Positions 24,658 to 37,200 of a DNA stretch of 64,000 nucleotides are shown piece after piece (position 1 is the first letter of the stretch; each line of letters starts with the position of its first letter). The notes beneath the pieces are model-generated. The model ran no database searches. It saw nothing but the letters and a program-made list of their open reading frames with translations, and was not told the origin of the DNA. The DNA is from Sistotremastrum niveocremeum HHB9708 (lineage: Eukaryota > Basidiomycota > Agaricomycetes > Sistotremastrales > Sistotremastraceae): positions 1,054,001-1,118,000 of the forward strand of contig KV419394.1 of the NCBI GenBank assembly GCA_001630475.1. The letters are read 5' to 3'. The position numbers and the translations under genes are program-made.

Positions 24658-25704
24658 TTAAGCAAAGGGTCCATGGAGAGACAGGATAACACACCTAGCT
24701 CGACTGAGAACGCCAACGAGTGCTGCCAAAGGGCCAACCACGTAAGCAATTATCACCAAAGGTTTGCTTCCGACATTACTGGTCCACTTCGACCAACCAC
24801 CGCCGAGATAAATGACAAAAAGGAATAGAGGGAATAATAGATAGCCGGAAGCACTGGACACAAGTCAGATGTTTCGAAAATGCATTGCTGGATAGACTTA
24901 CCGGTGATATTTATATATACGCTTTGGGTTACTACCAAAGAGTCTTCCCTTGTTCCAAACGCTTCCACCTCCTAGCACTATCTGCAAGACCTGCTATGAT
25001 TTAGATCATGCCGCTATAACAGATGAAGCAGAAGCCTTTACCAGCCATGAAACTGCAATTATACCTAACGTCTGAGAAAAGTCAGATAAATGTTTGGGAA
25101 ACGTATGATCGGACTTTACCCCGTGCCAAGTGGTGAAATGTTCGGATTCATGGTCGACTTTCTGACGAATGATTGCAAGGGTACCGATGACGAGCGCTGG
25201 GACTCCACAAAAAAGAATCAGGGATTGGTGGAAAGCAAATCCTCGAGCCTTGGCTTTTGGCTGGTTCATGGTCGTAGGTTGTAGTACCAAGATGCCTAAA
25301 TTCTGGACATGAGTTTCGGTATTGAGTCCCGGGGTGTGGCATATACCAAGACCGAATAATAAAACACCAAGGCTTTGAAGTGTTGGATGCAAGGCAAACC
25401 ATTTCATCGAAACAGGGTCATTTGAGAGGACCAAAGCCCATGAGTAGATGGTGAACACCCCAAGGCCCGCCTGCAGTCCGTTCAGAGAGGTCCAAGAGGT
25501 TACACAGAGAACACACACCAAGGCCATAATCTTTCCTGCTACATCTCCAGGCCTCTTCTCAGGGGTAGCGTCTTTCTCTTGCAAGATACCCATTGGCTCG
25601 AATTCAGGTTCTTGTGCAGATGGAGTATCGCCTAGCTCAGGTTCGGACTCGGAGTAAGAGGGAGAGTCAACTTTGTCGACTACGTGTTCAAGGTTGGCCT
25701 GCAT
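24658..25704 (-). CDS. Cytochrome b561-domain membrane protein
   Basis: This is a multi-pass membrane protein with the b561 fold, a heme-b transmembrane electron carrier usually tied to ascorbate or ferric reduction. I start it at ATG 25704 (MQANLEHVVDKVDSP), the first good methionine in frame; codons further upstream are open but lack an ATG. An acidic N terminus leads to helices at about 25530-25440 and 25390-25330. Family marks are FALHPTLQSLGVLLFGLG, an intron, then ILVLQPT, AFHQSLILFCG, TTWHG joined to TLGIIAVSWL, LGGGSVWNKGRLFG and YKYHRASGYLLFPL. The His residues in HP, HQ, WHG and YHR are plausible heme ligands. The final helix ends near the stop at 24658-24660. Confidence 0.8.
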
Positions 25705-25969
25705 GAGAGTTGAGCTGAAAAGCGCTGATGTGAGACATGAGATGCTGATGAGTACATTAAGGAGCTGGAGGGCGCGGGCCACTAAGCTTGCTTCCTTTGA
25801 GCGCTGCAGGAGAGCGTGAGAATGAAACACGTTTGCTTTCCCACTTATAGAATCAAATGGCACAATTTGCTTCCGCGTGCTATGATCACTCGAATATTAT
25901 ATATGCTACAAAACGACGGATAATGTACTGATGATCTATGAGAAAATAATGAAGAAAGTGTCCACGATA

Positions 25970-28283
25970 TCACAACTGGAAACCCGAATAATCACGATCA
26001 ACGTCCATGACACGAGCATACTCCAAATACAACCTGAAAATGAACAAGTTAGAGAATTCTCATGCACTCTTTCATTAACATACCTGAACATGTATGCTGT
26101 CATATCCACCCGACGATAAAACTCCTTGCTCCAGATCCGTCCCTCTTCTCCTACTATGCGGGCCAAATCGTCGTTCCCATCACTTCCATCTCCATCTGGG
26201 CTACCTTGGAAGAACGTCATCACATCGTATAAGTCCGAGAAGTCACTAAAGGTGAGGTTATGAGTTTCAATACAACGAGCGGCCGCATTAGCCCCACTTT
26301 TTGATTGGGATGTAATGAAGCCACGGTTGTATGCGGTCCGCATACCACTCGGGGAACGTGGTTGCTTTGAGAATGCAAGACCTTGTCGTCATCAAACGCT
26401 TGAATCGCGCGGACCAGCCATTGCCATCAACCTAGTTTCCGTTACAGAATGCTTCAATATTAAAAGAATCACTCACATCGATCATGTACTTGAACTGATT
26501 GGCGATAGTGTGATTGACGACTTCCCCAAAAGTGTACTTCTGCTCCAATAAATCACAGACCGAGTCTTCACACTGTATTGCGCCCTCCACAAAGGATACG
26601 CTCATGAATCTCTCAGCAAGTAGTTTGCCATTTTTCTTGACTTCCGAGCCCACAGGTGTGAATCGGTCGGTGGGCAGTAACACCCCGTATGTGCCATCTT
26701 GGTCCATCGATTGATCAATGAGTCTGATTCTTTGCGATATATTCCATTGTGTTTGGTGGCTATATTCGGCTCCAGTATTGGATCCTCTCCAGAATAGTTG
26801 CGCATTTTGCTTTTCTTCCCATGGCGGATCAAATTCAATGTACTCCGTCCATTGCTCGGGCGCAACAGCCAGGATGTCACTGTGCAAGGTGGTTGCACAC
26901 ATGCTGAAGGAAGGTACGACTTTCGTGCCTGGTCCTGGACCTTTTCCGTGATTCGACAGAAACCCGGATAGATGGACAGCCTCATTATGAATGCAGGGAT
27001 CCATGGATTTCACATGATCATGGATGAAGGTTTTGGGTCTCGCAGCATGCAGGTCGGCAGGATTAGGGTGATTCTCCCATACATCGTCGTGAAGAGGTGT
27101 CCCGGGCGGACAGGCTGAAGCCCAACCCAGATACGGTTGAAAAGGCACCTGACTATAGTCAATATCTGGGATCAAAAATGTTAGGCTGTTTTCTGGAGGA
27201 TAGCAGTTGGCGATTCACATCGTTCGTCTGCGGCGGCTGAGATGGCAGCCTCTCTCACGTCGTGAGCCCAGAACTGATACGGCCCTGAATACAAATGAGT
27301 GATATAACAAAAATTAGACTGTCTACACACCGTCATGAGCAGTAAAGGAGGCTCTGAACGGAGGCAGGTCCATGCTAATTTCTTTGATCACGTCAATCCT
27401 TAATTATAGCTCAGTAAACGCTCATTTATGAATCATATCAGCCGACTTACTGCAATTGAGACCGCCACTCTGCCATCTCCCTAATGCCCTCGCTCACAGA
27501 CATATTCAAAAGCTGCACGGCGCCGAACGAGCGAGCTTTTCCAATAGTATAGATGTCAGGCTTCGTTTCCCATTCCGCTTGAATCTCTTGCAAGACCAAT
27601 GGGTCGACACCCCAGAAAGGTTCAAGGCTTTCCGTGATCTTGTCATATTCATCAATCAGTTGTATATGGTGATCTTGGGCATATCTCCACCTAGTCAACA
27701 TCAGAGAACTACAGTGGCACAAGGTGGGCGGTGCATACCAACGGTCGAATCCAGGAGGCGGTAAACGAGCATATCGACGTTTATATTCTAAAACAGCATC
27801 CTCGAGAGTCATACTCTGCCTCTGTAGTTTGTCGTTCCACTCTTTCTCTGCGCGCTCCATCAAGTCGTAAATAGGATGTCTTCCCTCAGGATTGACTTCA
27901 ACCAGTCCATTCGAACGGTATACGTGCTGAGGCAGAGGATCGCTATCTCGCAGGGCCTCTCCTTGATCGAGGGGAGGGACTGGGACACCAGGACGATTTC
28001 GTAAACGTGCAGGACGCAAGGCTGCGTAGTAGTCGTCTTCAATGTCTTCCTCGTCCACCTCGTCGTCGTCGCTCAGGCGTGATTTCTGTGGAGCCAGAAC
28101 ATCCTGAGCTATCCCGGGTTGTTCCTTCACGTTCGTTGTTTCTGGTCGAGAGGGATGTAGAGGGGTGTCGTCTTCAGCGAATGCATTGCCAGTGCGACGC
28201 GTTAAAAAGTAGACGCATCCAATGAAAAAGAGAAGAATGAGCAGTTTCCTGAACCGTCGAAAGTAATTGGATACGCGGGACAT
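25970..28283 (-). CDS. GT90 (CAP10-like) glycosyltransferase
   Basis: This is a type II membrane protein: a short cytoplasmic basic tail (MSRVSNYFRRFRK), one membrane anchor (LLILLFFIGCVYFLT, about 28205-28250), an acidic stem, and a lumenal catalytic domain. The domain matches the CAP10/GT90 family, which includes Cryptococcus capsule and O-glycan xylosyltransferases and animal protein O-glucosyltransferases. Landmarks are FDRWYAPP, joined by an intron to RYAQDHHIQLIDEYD; MIPDIDY; WEEKQNAQLFWRGSNTG; GVLLPTDRF; and FKYMIDVDGNGWSARF across an intron. The last exon (LYLEYARVMDVDRDYSGFQL) is reached by an intron near 26035-26080, with the stop at 25970-25972. The acceptor sugar cannot be predicted. 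It probably acts in the Golgi or ER lumen. Confidence 0.87.
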
Positions 28284-28574
28284 GAACCAGACGAAGAGAG
28301 CGCGCTTGGATGCACGTCCAGAGCTTCAAAAATGCATGCGAAATTCACTTTGTTCTTTGACGGCCCCGACGCGTCTATTCTCGGAAAAGCAGGGGTCGGA
28401 AGCTTAAGCGCACGCTTGGCTAATCTAGATCCTAATATCGGAAGTATATTGACTAGCTAGTATACACGGTCGTAATAGTACACTGTAGGTTGAACTCCGG
28501 ATTACAAGTCGAATGCATATTAAATCATTAGAGTCGTGCATGTAAAATGTCGTGCTTTCCGAGATGGACATAAC

Positions 28575-30031
28575 TTAAATCCTCAGTTGAGGGGAATTAT
28601 CGCCGATGCCCAGTTGATTGGTCCCTCGAACGCTCTGCAGCATTCCGATAACAGGGAATGGCTCTCCAGTATTTTGTTGAGTGTCATGAGTGGTCAAGAC
28701 GATGGGCTCTTCATGCCGAATGCTGGGCAGTGGAAGAGTTCCGCTGAGTTCTCTTGACTGGCTGATGGTGACTTTGATGGCATACTGGGCGGACTGTCAG
28801 CTTAACGCATTTCAAATTACAACAGAGAACCCTACCTGGACATGAATGGCGTTCGGGACGTGCCAAGTGCTTTCTGATTCTTTTTTGTTGTTTTGTACGG
28901 AACCGTGGATGATGAATTTGCCCTCGGTCTGTTCATCCACAGCCCATACCTCGCCTCTTCCCATCATAGTTTCCCGTGTGCTTCGATTGCCACCCACATT
29001 CAGAACAACCTTGCGGATCAACTCGACGTTGATATTTTGCAAAAGAAGGCGTGTGACAATCGGCGATGATGGACAGGTGAGGGTGAGTGTGAACGGAATG
29101 AAAGCAGACGACGGATATCGCTTGGGATGGGGCAACTGTAACTGTACGGTCATGCGTTAGAACGGGGGCACACGACTCAACCGCGCGCTCTTACATCTGA
29201 TGTGACGTCGGTTTCTCCTTTTGAGTTGATGGGTAGTGGAATGCGTGGGGCATCGATGGGTACAGGGAACTGGGGGCTCGGGGAGAAGGTTGCAGGAAGA
29301 TAATAGATAACGGATTTGAGGCTGTAGCCGGATTCAGAAATCAATTGTGACACAGTGGGAAGAACAAACCTCGAATGGCGTCGGAGGCCCTTTTTGGATA
29401 CATCGACTTTGATGACATATTTGATTTCAGATGTGAGTCTTGGATGGAAGGCGAAAAAGCTGGGTGGGAGAGGCTCCATGCCTCCTTGGATGTATTGGGG
29501 AATTGGAATTGAGAATTCAAATCGAGGTTGTTGGGAAGGCGATTCCGTATCTCGCGTAGCGGTGAAGAGATTCTGAGACACATTTGCGACTTCTCGCTGC
29601 GTTTGCCCAATAGCCAGTCCTCTGTCTGTTAGACAGTTTGTCTGAACACCCACAAGCTTGTAAGCAAGAAAAATGGAATTAGAGAGGGTCTGCAAGCGGA
29701 AACAGAGATAGGGGTCTACCTTGACGTCAACGCGAGTGACGAACTTGAGGTTGGGAAGTTCAATAACGCCCTCTACGACGCCTCCCAGAGGATATGCTGC
29801 GGCATGGGTGGGCCATACTCGAGGTCCGAGATTGAGCGTGATGTCCTGGGACGTGTATATGTATTCTGTATTCGAATTCGAGTTGCTGCATGTCTCGCGC
29901 GACTGAGTGCGATCCCATGGTGGTGGCAGGAGCTGTGAGGTCGACTCGGTGGCAGGAGTGTATAGAGGTAAGTCAGGGATGTCAAAGTAGTTGGGCGGGG
30001 GAGGGACGCCTCTGGGCATTGTGGAGATCAT
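28575..30031 (-). CDS. Arrestin-like domain protein
   Basis: The start MISTMPRGVPPPPNYFDIPD has a proline-rich head; a second in-frame ATG lies four codons on. The N-terminal arrestin fold includes DITLNLGPRVWPTHAAAYPLGGVVEGVIELPN, followed by FEFSIPIPQYIQGGMEPLPPSFF and TSEIKYVIKVDVSKKG. A second arrestin half lies after an intron (VQLQLPHPKRYPSSAFIPF..., about 29150-28840). The last exon reads YAIKVTISQSRELSGTLP and ends at TAA 28575-28577. Fungal arrestin-related proteins are often adaptors between Rsp5-type ubiquitin ligases and membrane transporters. I noticed no PPxY motif, so the adaptor role is inference. It is tandem with GT90 and SYF1 on the same strand. Confidence 0.75.
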
Positions 30032-30347
30032 GGCGGGCAGAGAGAAGAAGCGCTTGTCTTGAAGTAGTAGCAGGAGGTGCTATAAGAGGTCGAGTCATGG
30101 CTTCGCAGTGGGAATGACTTATCAGGCACAGAGCTTAGCTAAGTTGGTGAGTGTTCAATTGACGTCGTGGCACACACTACGGCTTTCTCTAGGAGCCCTC
30201 CCGAACGAAACCCGCCAACGCGTGCGGATCAACCGTCGCTCGGCTTCCATGACTCACGTCGGCATCCAACCCTTGTTTTTTTTTTATTCGTACAGTATAT
30301 TCTGGTCAAAATGCAGAGGTACAGGAACTACAGCTATACAACTACTA
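30032..30347. other. Intergenic stretch between SYF1 3' end and arrestin-like gene
   Basis: About 316 bp, including a T9-10 run near 30280. It should hold the SYF1 3' UTR and the arrestin-like promoter. No gene is seen in it. Confidence 0.4.
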
Positions 30348-33300
30348 TTACTCTTCGTCCGAAATCTGGATCTCGTCCTCGTTCCCTGCAGCCGCTCCTT
30401 CACTTCCGTCTCCGTTGACTCCCTGGGGCTTCAGTCCAGTCTCATGCTGTGCAGCTACAAACCCGCCCTTTGTCTGTTTCTCGACAGAAGCCATAGCGTC
30501 TGTCTCGACCTCCGGCCCTGGCGATGGCACTCCAGTCCCCGTTCGGGCGGCAACAGTCTGAGCGGCAATGTACGACGCTTCCGTATTGAAAGACGCCTGG
30601 ACGCTCCGTTTGATGCGCAGGTATTCCCTTTGTACTATTTTAGCTTCATTCCAGAACGTTCGCAACCACACTCACCTAAATGTGTCTTCGGACCCAGTCT
30701 CAATTTCGAATGCGTTCCATTCCGACCAGAACTTGGGCTCCACTCTAGGGTCACAGAATTGAGACGCGTGGGCATAGATGGCCCGTGCTCGGTCGATTTC
30801 ACCCAATTTACGTTCCAACTGTGCAAATCGCAGACACATCTGTGCCGTTTGCCGATTGGGCAGCACCTCGATCGCACGTTCGTATATCGGACGGGTTGCT
30901 GGAAGACCAGAGTTGGCGGCGACCTTAGCGATGTAGATGGTGAACATCTAGCGAAAGGATCCAGTTAGTTAGTGCACAAGAAAAGGACAACTATACTGAC
31001 CTGAAATTTATCTTCATCCTTCACGACTTGAGTAGCTCGTTCGTAGATGTTCATAGCCCTCTTTGACAATCCGAATTCCTCCTCGAGCTGTGCGTACATC
31101 AAGAACAGAGGTTTGCAGAATTTTTCGGGACATTTCTCCAGAGCCTGTTCGAACAGATCTCTAGCTCTTTCAATCTTAGACCCCCCCTATCACGCCGAAT
31201 ATGGGTCAGGAGAGGTTGCGTCACGGGTGGACACACTCACATATCGCTTAACAAACTTGGAAAGGTATATGTTCCAAATCTCGAAGGACACTGGGTATGT
31301 GAATAACTCTACGCCCCTTTCATACACCTAAACCCAAGATGTCAATGATGGGATTTGAAGCGGGGGTGCCGCGTACCTTGAAGCTCTCCTCGTAATACCT
31401 ATTGGCTTCCAGGAACGCAGCATAGTTGACAATAATCTGCGCGTTGGCTATTCGAAGTTCCAGAATCTTGTCGTAGATGGCCTTTGTCGTTTCCACAGTA
31501 CCAATGCTTTCTTCTAGATCAACGTAGAACGACCACAACTTCAAAGACTTGAAAAGTCGGGCTTGTACGGGCAGCGACTGCAACCTCGTGAGCGCCCGGG
31601 CAAAAAAAAATTAGGGTGCCCGTAAAAGCGTACCTGATCGTGGTAGCTGATCCGGGAATTCTTCGGGATGACAGCCGCTCGCTGCATGACTCTGATCGCT
31701 TCTTCGTAATTCCTACACTCCATTCAGTTGGAGCAATAACCTCATTAACAGGGGAAAAGACGTACTCGTGGCGCAATTCCATCTCAGACCATTCGCACCA
31801 GACTTCCGCAAGCTCGTCGACGGCTTTGAAATTGACTTGAGTGGCCTTCTCCAGTATTTTGCGGGCACTGTCGAGGTCTTTCTCTGCCTCGCCGGTGACG
31901 CCCCCTTCCTCATAGAATTTTGCAAAATTCACATAGAGGCGATGGAAATTGGCAGTGGCTCGGCGAGGACTCACAGTTTCGAGCGCTTTTGTGTATGTTT
32001 CCGCAACCTAGAGACCTGATTGAGACATACAGAAGTGCGCAGAGTGATATTCATACCTTCTGATCATCGTCACCCCAGAGTGCCACCCGCTTCTCCCATT
32101 CCTGGACATCATGAGGATTGCGGCGCAGAATGACATCGTTAACAAGGAACGGCCGTCGGTCCATCAACTCCTCAAATTCCTTCATGCGTGCATCAACCTC
32201 TTTCTCAGTTTCACCTTTTTCGTCTTCATCCTCCTCCTCTACTAGTGCATCCATCAGAGCGCTGATGAGCGACTCTGAGAACTCGGCATAAGCGTCAAAT
32301 ATCTGCGTGAAGTCACGGATAGTAAGGACTGAAGCAATGCCAGTTTCAAACGTTGCCTTTGCTTTGTCGAACTCGCCCCGCTTGACCCAATAAGTCGACA
32401 AACCGGACCACAGTCGGCCTGCTTGGTCTTTGTAGACTTCGAGGCCGTCTTTCCTGACTATTCGCTCGATGTTTTGCTTTTTTGAAGACCTGGGATCCTC
32501 GTCTTCATCGTAGGCGGCTTTGTCTCCGTTCTCGGCGTCGACATTGGTAGAAATTTCCGGCTCATTCTCCAGCTCCTCCAAAGAAAGACCGACTTGCTCG
32601 GGGAATTTTTCCACCACATCAATCCAATCACTCAACAGCTGATACGGACTCTTCCCTTCAGCACTAGTATACTCGCCTTTCGCAGCTTTTCTCGCCAAGC
32701 CAAGCAGGAGTTTGGCAGCTTCCAGAGGCCGAGGTTCGGTGTCGTTCAAGAGGAGAGAGGTGTAGTATTCGACGATTGAGGGGTCAACGGCTGAGTATCG
32801 TCGATAGATAGAGACCAAGGCTGGGCCGCCTTGCTCTTCCGCATGGAGAAGATAGCGGACCCAGATTCGGGAGTGTAATGAGGGGGGAAGTGTTCGGAGT
32901 GCTCGGTCAAAGGTGCGTCGTGCATGAGTTCGAGCGAGGACGGGGGGGCATGAAGGATGTGAAAGTACACTGAAGTACATGAGCCATATCCGAGGCATCT
33001 GAAATACGACCATGAGATAGTGCTAGCTGCAGGACGGCATCTGACTCACTTTTGGTAGCCACATCAAGGCGCGTTCAAAGACAGAGACTAGGGATTTCCA
33101 CTCTTCCCAGCCGACGGTACCATCAAGGCCACCGTCCCATTTTTCACGGTACTCTTTCTCGTCCTCCAAAGCCTCTTTCATCGACGGAAGTTTTTTCTTT
33201 CCTCCAGCTCTCTTCGTGATGATGATCTTCCCTAACACGTAGGAAGACCGCATTTGAAGATACGCTTTCCATAATTTGAAACTTGACGGGAAATTAACGA

Positions 33301-33601
33301 GAGCGGACTCGTATAAATATGTGAGGCGTTGCAAGGAGGAGCGTGCAACGGATGTTGACAGTGGACCAAGCAGCGTCGCAGTATCAGCAGGTACATCTGG
33401 CACTGCAGTTTTTTGAGCCGCAGAAGCAGCTTCTCTCGTTTGGTTTATGGCATTCCACCACGATATAAACGAGAAGGGATTTCTCAAGAGGTCCTCTTCT
33501 CGATGCAGGTCATTGAGCGCGAGAAGGTCGGGGTGAGTAAGTGGATTGGGAATGGGGTTGGTGAGGGGGAAGGTGAAGGGAAGCCTATGTGTGCTGGTCA
33601 T
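30348..33601 (-). CDS. SYF1: Pre-mRNA-splicing factor Syf1 (XAB2 homolog), HAT-repeat protein
   Basis: This is a structural component of the NineTeen complex in the activated spliceosome. The protein is built almost entirely of HAT (half-a-TPR) helical repeats with recurring aromatic/Trp-Pro spacing, for example FSFISWWNAINQ, SSFKLWKAYLQMR, VFERALMWLPK, HSRIWVRYLLHAEEQ, DVQEWEKRVALWGD and LYVNFAKFYEEGG. The start MTSTHRLPFTFPLTNPI directly precedes the first repeat region. An acidic insert (EEEDEDEKGE) lies near 32220-32250. The C terminus is low complexity, ending NEDEIQISDEE at 30348. Exons are few and long for this window. It is divergent from the EDC4-like gene, 695 bp away. Confidence 0.93.
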
Positions 33602-34296
33602 GTTAGAACGTCAGCGAAGAGTCTGTGCCAGCACTGTAATAGTCGTTGAGGTCGTCGCTCACTGCGACCTGCTCGCGTTCGGATCGGGCGTCGGAAACGC
33701 GTCTGTCATTAACCCTTCCGCTTTGGCCTGTTCGCCCTCGCAAAATTCATGCAGTGTCACGAGTGCAAAGCCTTTGAATAGGTCACGAATATAGCGGCAG
33801 CTTATCTTCTGGGGACTAGTGGCTCTAGTGTGGTGCAGTAAGGAGTTGGACAAGTTCGTGGATCACCGATGGCTACATTGCAGATCTCGCGTTGAACGAG
33901 GTTTGACCTCGACGTGTTCTGATATGAAACTACACTTGTCACTATATATTGTGGCCTAGTCAATACATCTAGAAACTTTTCCAGCCAATATCGGCCATGC
34001 CTTGCTCGTCCGACCTGCGAGGAGATAATCTCCGTCTGCATTTGATGAAATGCAAGTGGCACGAACGAGGTTAGACCCTTTGTAGTTAATGATGGGTTAT
34101 TAGAATGACCAGACTGGTATTGTCCTGTGCGGCATGTGAAGAGCAGTTGTTCGCTGATAAGAGCGGAGAGTGCAAATAGTGGATGTTTGTGTGGATCCGA
34201 AAGAGGAAGGTGACTTGTCGCTGCCTCGAGGCTTTGGCGTGCCCGTCTGTGAGTGTCGTCTTGCGTCCTCGAGCCCCTTCTTGTCTCCTAATTCCA
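33602..34296. other. Intergenic region between SYF1 and EDC4-like gene
   Basis: A 695-bp divergent promoter region. Short frames on both strands show no recognisable protein. No repeat, tRNA or TATA box stood out. Confidence 0.4.
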
Positions 34297-37200
34297 ATGG
34301 CTAGATCAACAGACTTGCTCGAGCTCTTCTCAAGAGCGCCATCTCCTCCTTTGCGCTCTCCAGATCATCGAATGGCGTCCTCGCCGCCCCAGCATCCAGG
34401 CCAGCCCACTAACACTGTCGATTCGCTCTTTCGTGGCATGACGCAACCCTCTGGATCTCTCCAACCGTCCAACTTTCCTGGCTCCTTCCCGCAGTCACAG
34501 AGCAACCAGCCTTTTCCAAATCAACCAACATCTTCTTCAACGACCCCTGTGTCATCGATTACCGCCAACTCAGGCTCGTCCAATCTGCAGTCGGACAGCA
34601 GACAAAATGCCTTGCTGCACCTTTTAGGCTCGGTTGGAAATTCATCCAACACGACCGCTGCAACAGCCTCGGTCAAGTCTGCGGAAACTGATACCCCTCC
34701 TCAGAATCTAGCGCCGTCTATCCCAAGCCCCACGGGAACAGTAAACGAATCTCAAGGAAAAATGTTACTGGAGCAGTTGATGTCTGGGTATCTGGTTTTC
34801 TCTGTTCCTGAAACCTGGTCTCACACTGTATTATTAGTAATACCAAGGCATCCCAGCAGCCTCCGCCCCAGCAGCAAAATCAGTACGCGTCGTCTTTCCC
34901 TCAGCAACCCCCTTCCCCTCCGCCGCCGCCGCCACCGACTCAACAACAGTCACATCAGCAGAGGCCTCCTTCTCCCCAGAAGCCGTCCATGTTCGATTTT
35001 ACTTCGCCTTTCGACGCACTGTCCCAAAATGCGTCCTCAAGCAACAATACTCCTGCTAAACGCAAGCCAGTGCCCAGCCATACAGCCGGAACGGGCGGAT
35101 TATCAAGTGGTGGAGAGGATTCTTTACACTCAAGTGCTGCTATTCAATCGAGTTCTTCCACAGCAAATCACCCAGATGCGAAAAGGAAGTCCGTCGAGAA
35201 TCTCATGGATACTCTCACCAAAAATCAGATGTCCGTTCTCGCTCAAGTACCGACTCCAGAATCGTCGTCTTCGTATCAAGAAATTCCTCAAAGACAAGCG
35301 CAGGACGCTCCAAGACCTCAACCGATACCTCCAACGCAGCGATTACCTTCGCCTCCTATACGAGCTTCTTCGCCACCCCGCAACTATGGGCGGCCTCCTC
35401 AACGTGCGGGCTCCCCACCCCAAAGAGCAGTTTCGGGCGCAAGAGAACAGCCTCAGCCGCAAAAAGACAATACTGCTCGAGTAGCTGCTCCTCAGCCTGC
35501 GTGGAGAGGACCTCCAGAGGTTAAGCCAAAGGCTACTCCTACGAAGCCCGTAGTTCCTGCCAAGTCCAGGTGAGATATGTTCTCTATATTGTTGGGTCAA
35601 AAATCTCATGTTTTTGTAGCTCTCAACCGCAAACTATCATCTTCGATGTTTCGCTCCCTCTTGAAAACATTCAAGCAGCCCCCGATTCATCCGTCTCTAC
35701 TCCGATAGCGCTGGTCAAAGTCGAGCCTACCTTTTTACCTGGCAGCACAATTGGAGCGACGACTTGGATAGCATATGCCATGACAAAAGGTTAGCATGTA
35801 TGCGTTCTTCGTGAAGCTTTCTCTCACATCATAGCAGGTCGTGTCAGAGTTATCAGTCGTGCAAGTGGTGACCGCACTCTCCTTCAACTGCCCAATGTCT
35901 TCCCCTCCACCACTTCAGTCGTGGACATGGCTGTCTTCGGCAACAGACTCGCCGGCGTGACGTCGGACGGAGGCTTCGTGGTATGGGAACTGCCCCCTGT
36001 CATAACTGACGATGTTCCGTGAGTGTCCTTTTTAAACACGCACTTCGGACACTCATCACTGTCGTAGTGGCAGACTGCTGCTTTGTGTTGTCCCTCCTCC
36101 CGAAGCCGAGGCTCTTAAATCCGTGCGCTGGCATCCCAAACAACCCGACACTGTTGCTGTCGCCTCAGAAGCTAGAATCTACCTGATCAATATTAACGAA
36201 GCGCCACGAAGATTCGGCGCTGATCCAGTTGCTCAAAATGATCTTGCAAGCATAGGAAATATCATCAACCTCACGAAGCCCCTTGTGGCCTTTGCCTTCG
36301 ATGTTCCACACTTCGCCATTGCGACTATCTCTGAAGACTCCACTCTCGAGCTGTGGCAAATCAGCAATCAACTTCCTTTCTGGTCCTCTCGCGTTGATGG
36401 AGAGGGCGTTCCGTCTTCTATCGACTTTTTGGATGGTGGTATTGTGGTTGGCCGCAAGAATGGAACCATTTTCCAACTGCTTTCCGTCATGAGCGAGAAC
36501 ATTCTCTCCACGATTAAGTTCGTTAATGGATCTGCCAGAGATGATCGCGAGATGTTTGGGCACGTGGCGTATGACAGTCGTATCCAGACGCTCTGGGTTG
36601 CTAACAGTCGCCGAGAGAGCTTAATCGCTCTCAAGGTCTGCTTTGAAATGGCTACTCCTTCTCCTGGAGGTGCAGATCAGGTACGAGGTGGATACTTCGA
36701 GCAGGTCGTCGAGTTCGTCGGCCCCAAACCGAGCATCCATTTCGTAATCTTGACAGATGATCTCGATCCACGCGCCGAAGAAGCTCACGCGGCTTGCATT
36801 GCGGCCAAAGTCAACCCTGGCCCTCTTGCCATGGTTGCATTCTCTGTCCACTCCTCTGGTGTCGATCAGATTCTCATCAGGAAAGAGTGGTTCGAGAACG
36901 CCCTGGATAATTCCCTCGCAAAGTTCCCTACCTATAACGCTCCTCCTATTCAACCAGTCATGCCAGCGCCAAGAATCGCTCAAGTTAACTTCGGATCCAA
37001 CCCCTTGCCTATCCCCCCAACACAGGCCCCGGTGATTGCCAGTAATCCCAGAGTACGAAGCCCTCCTTCTGAGGAAGTCGAGGTGGATAACGGCAGGGAC
37101 GAGGGCAGACCCTCAGATGTGAAAGCGAAATCCTTGAAGGGCAAAGGAGTGGCTGCCAAAGATAAAGACGACAACAATTCAGGGAAAGATAAAGATAAAG

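Noticed and set aside
24658-33601. Run of four minus-strand genes as an operon-like unit
   Set aside because: Gaps are about 265-316 bp and the functions (b561, GT90, arrestin-like, Syf1) are unrelated.
33602-34296. Short frames in the SYF1-EDC4 intergenic region as small genes
   Set aside because: None shows conserved composition, a signal peptide or splice structure.
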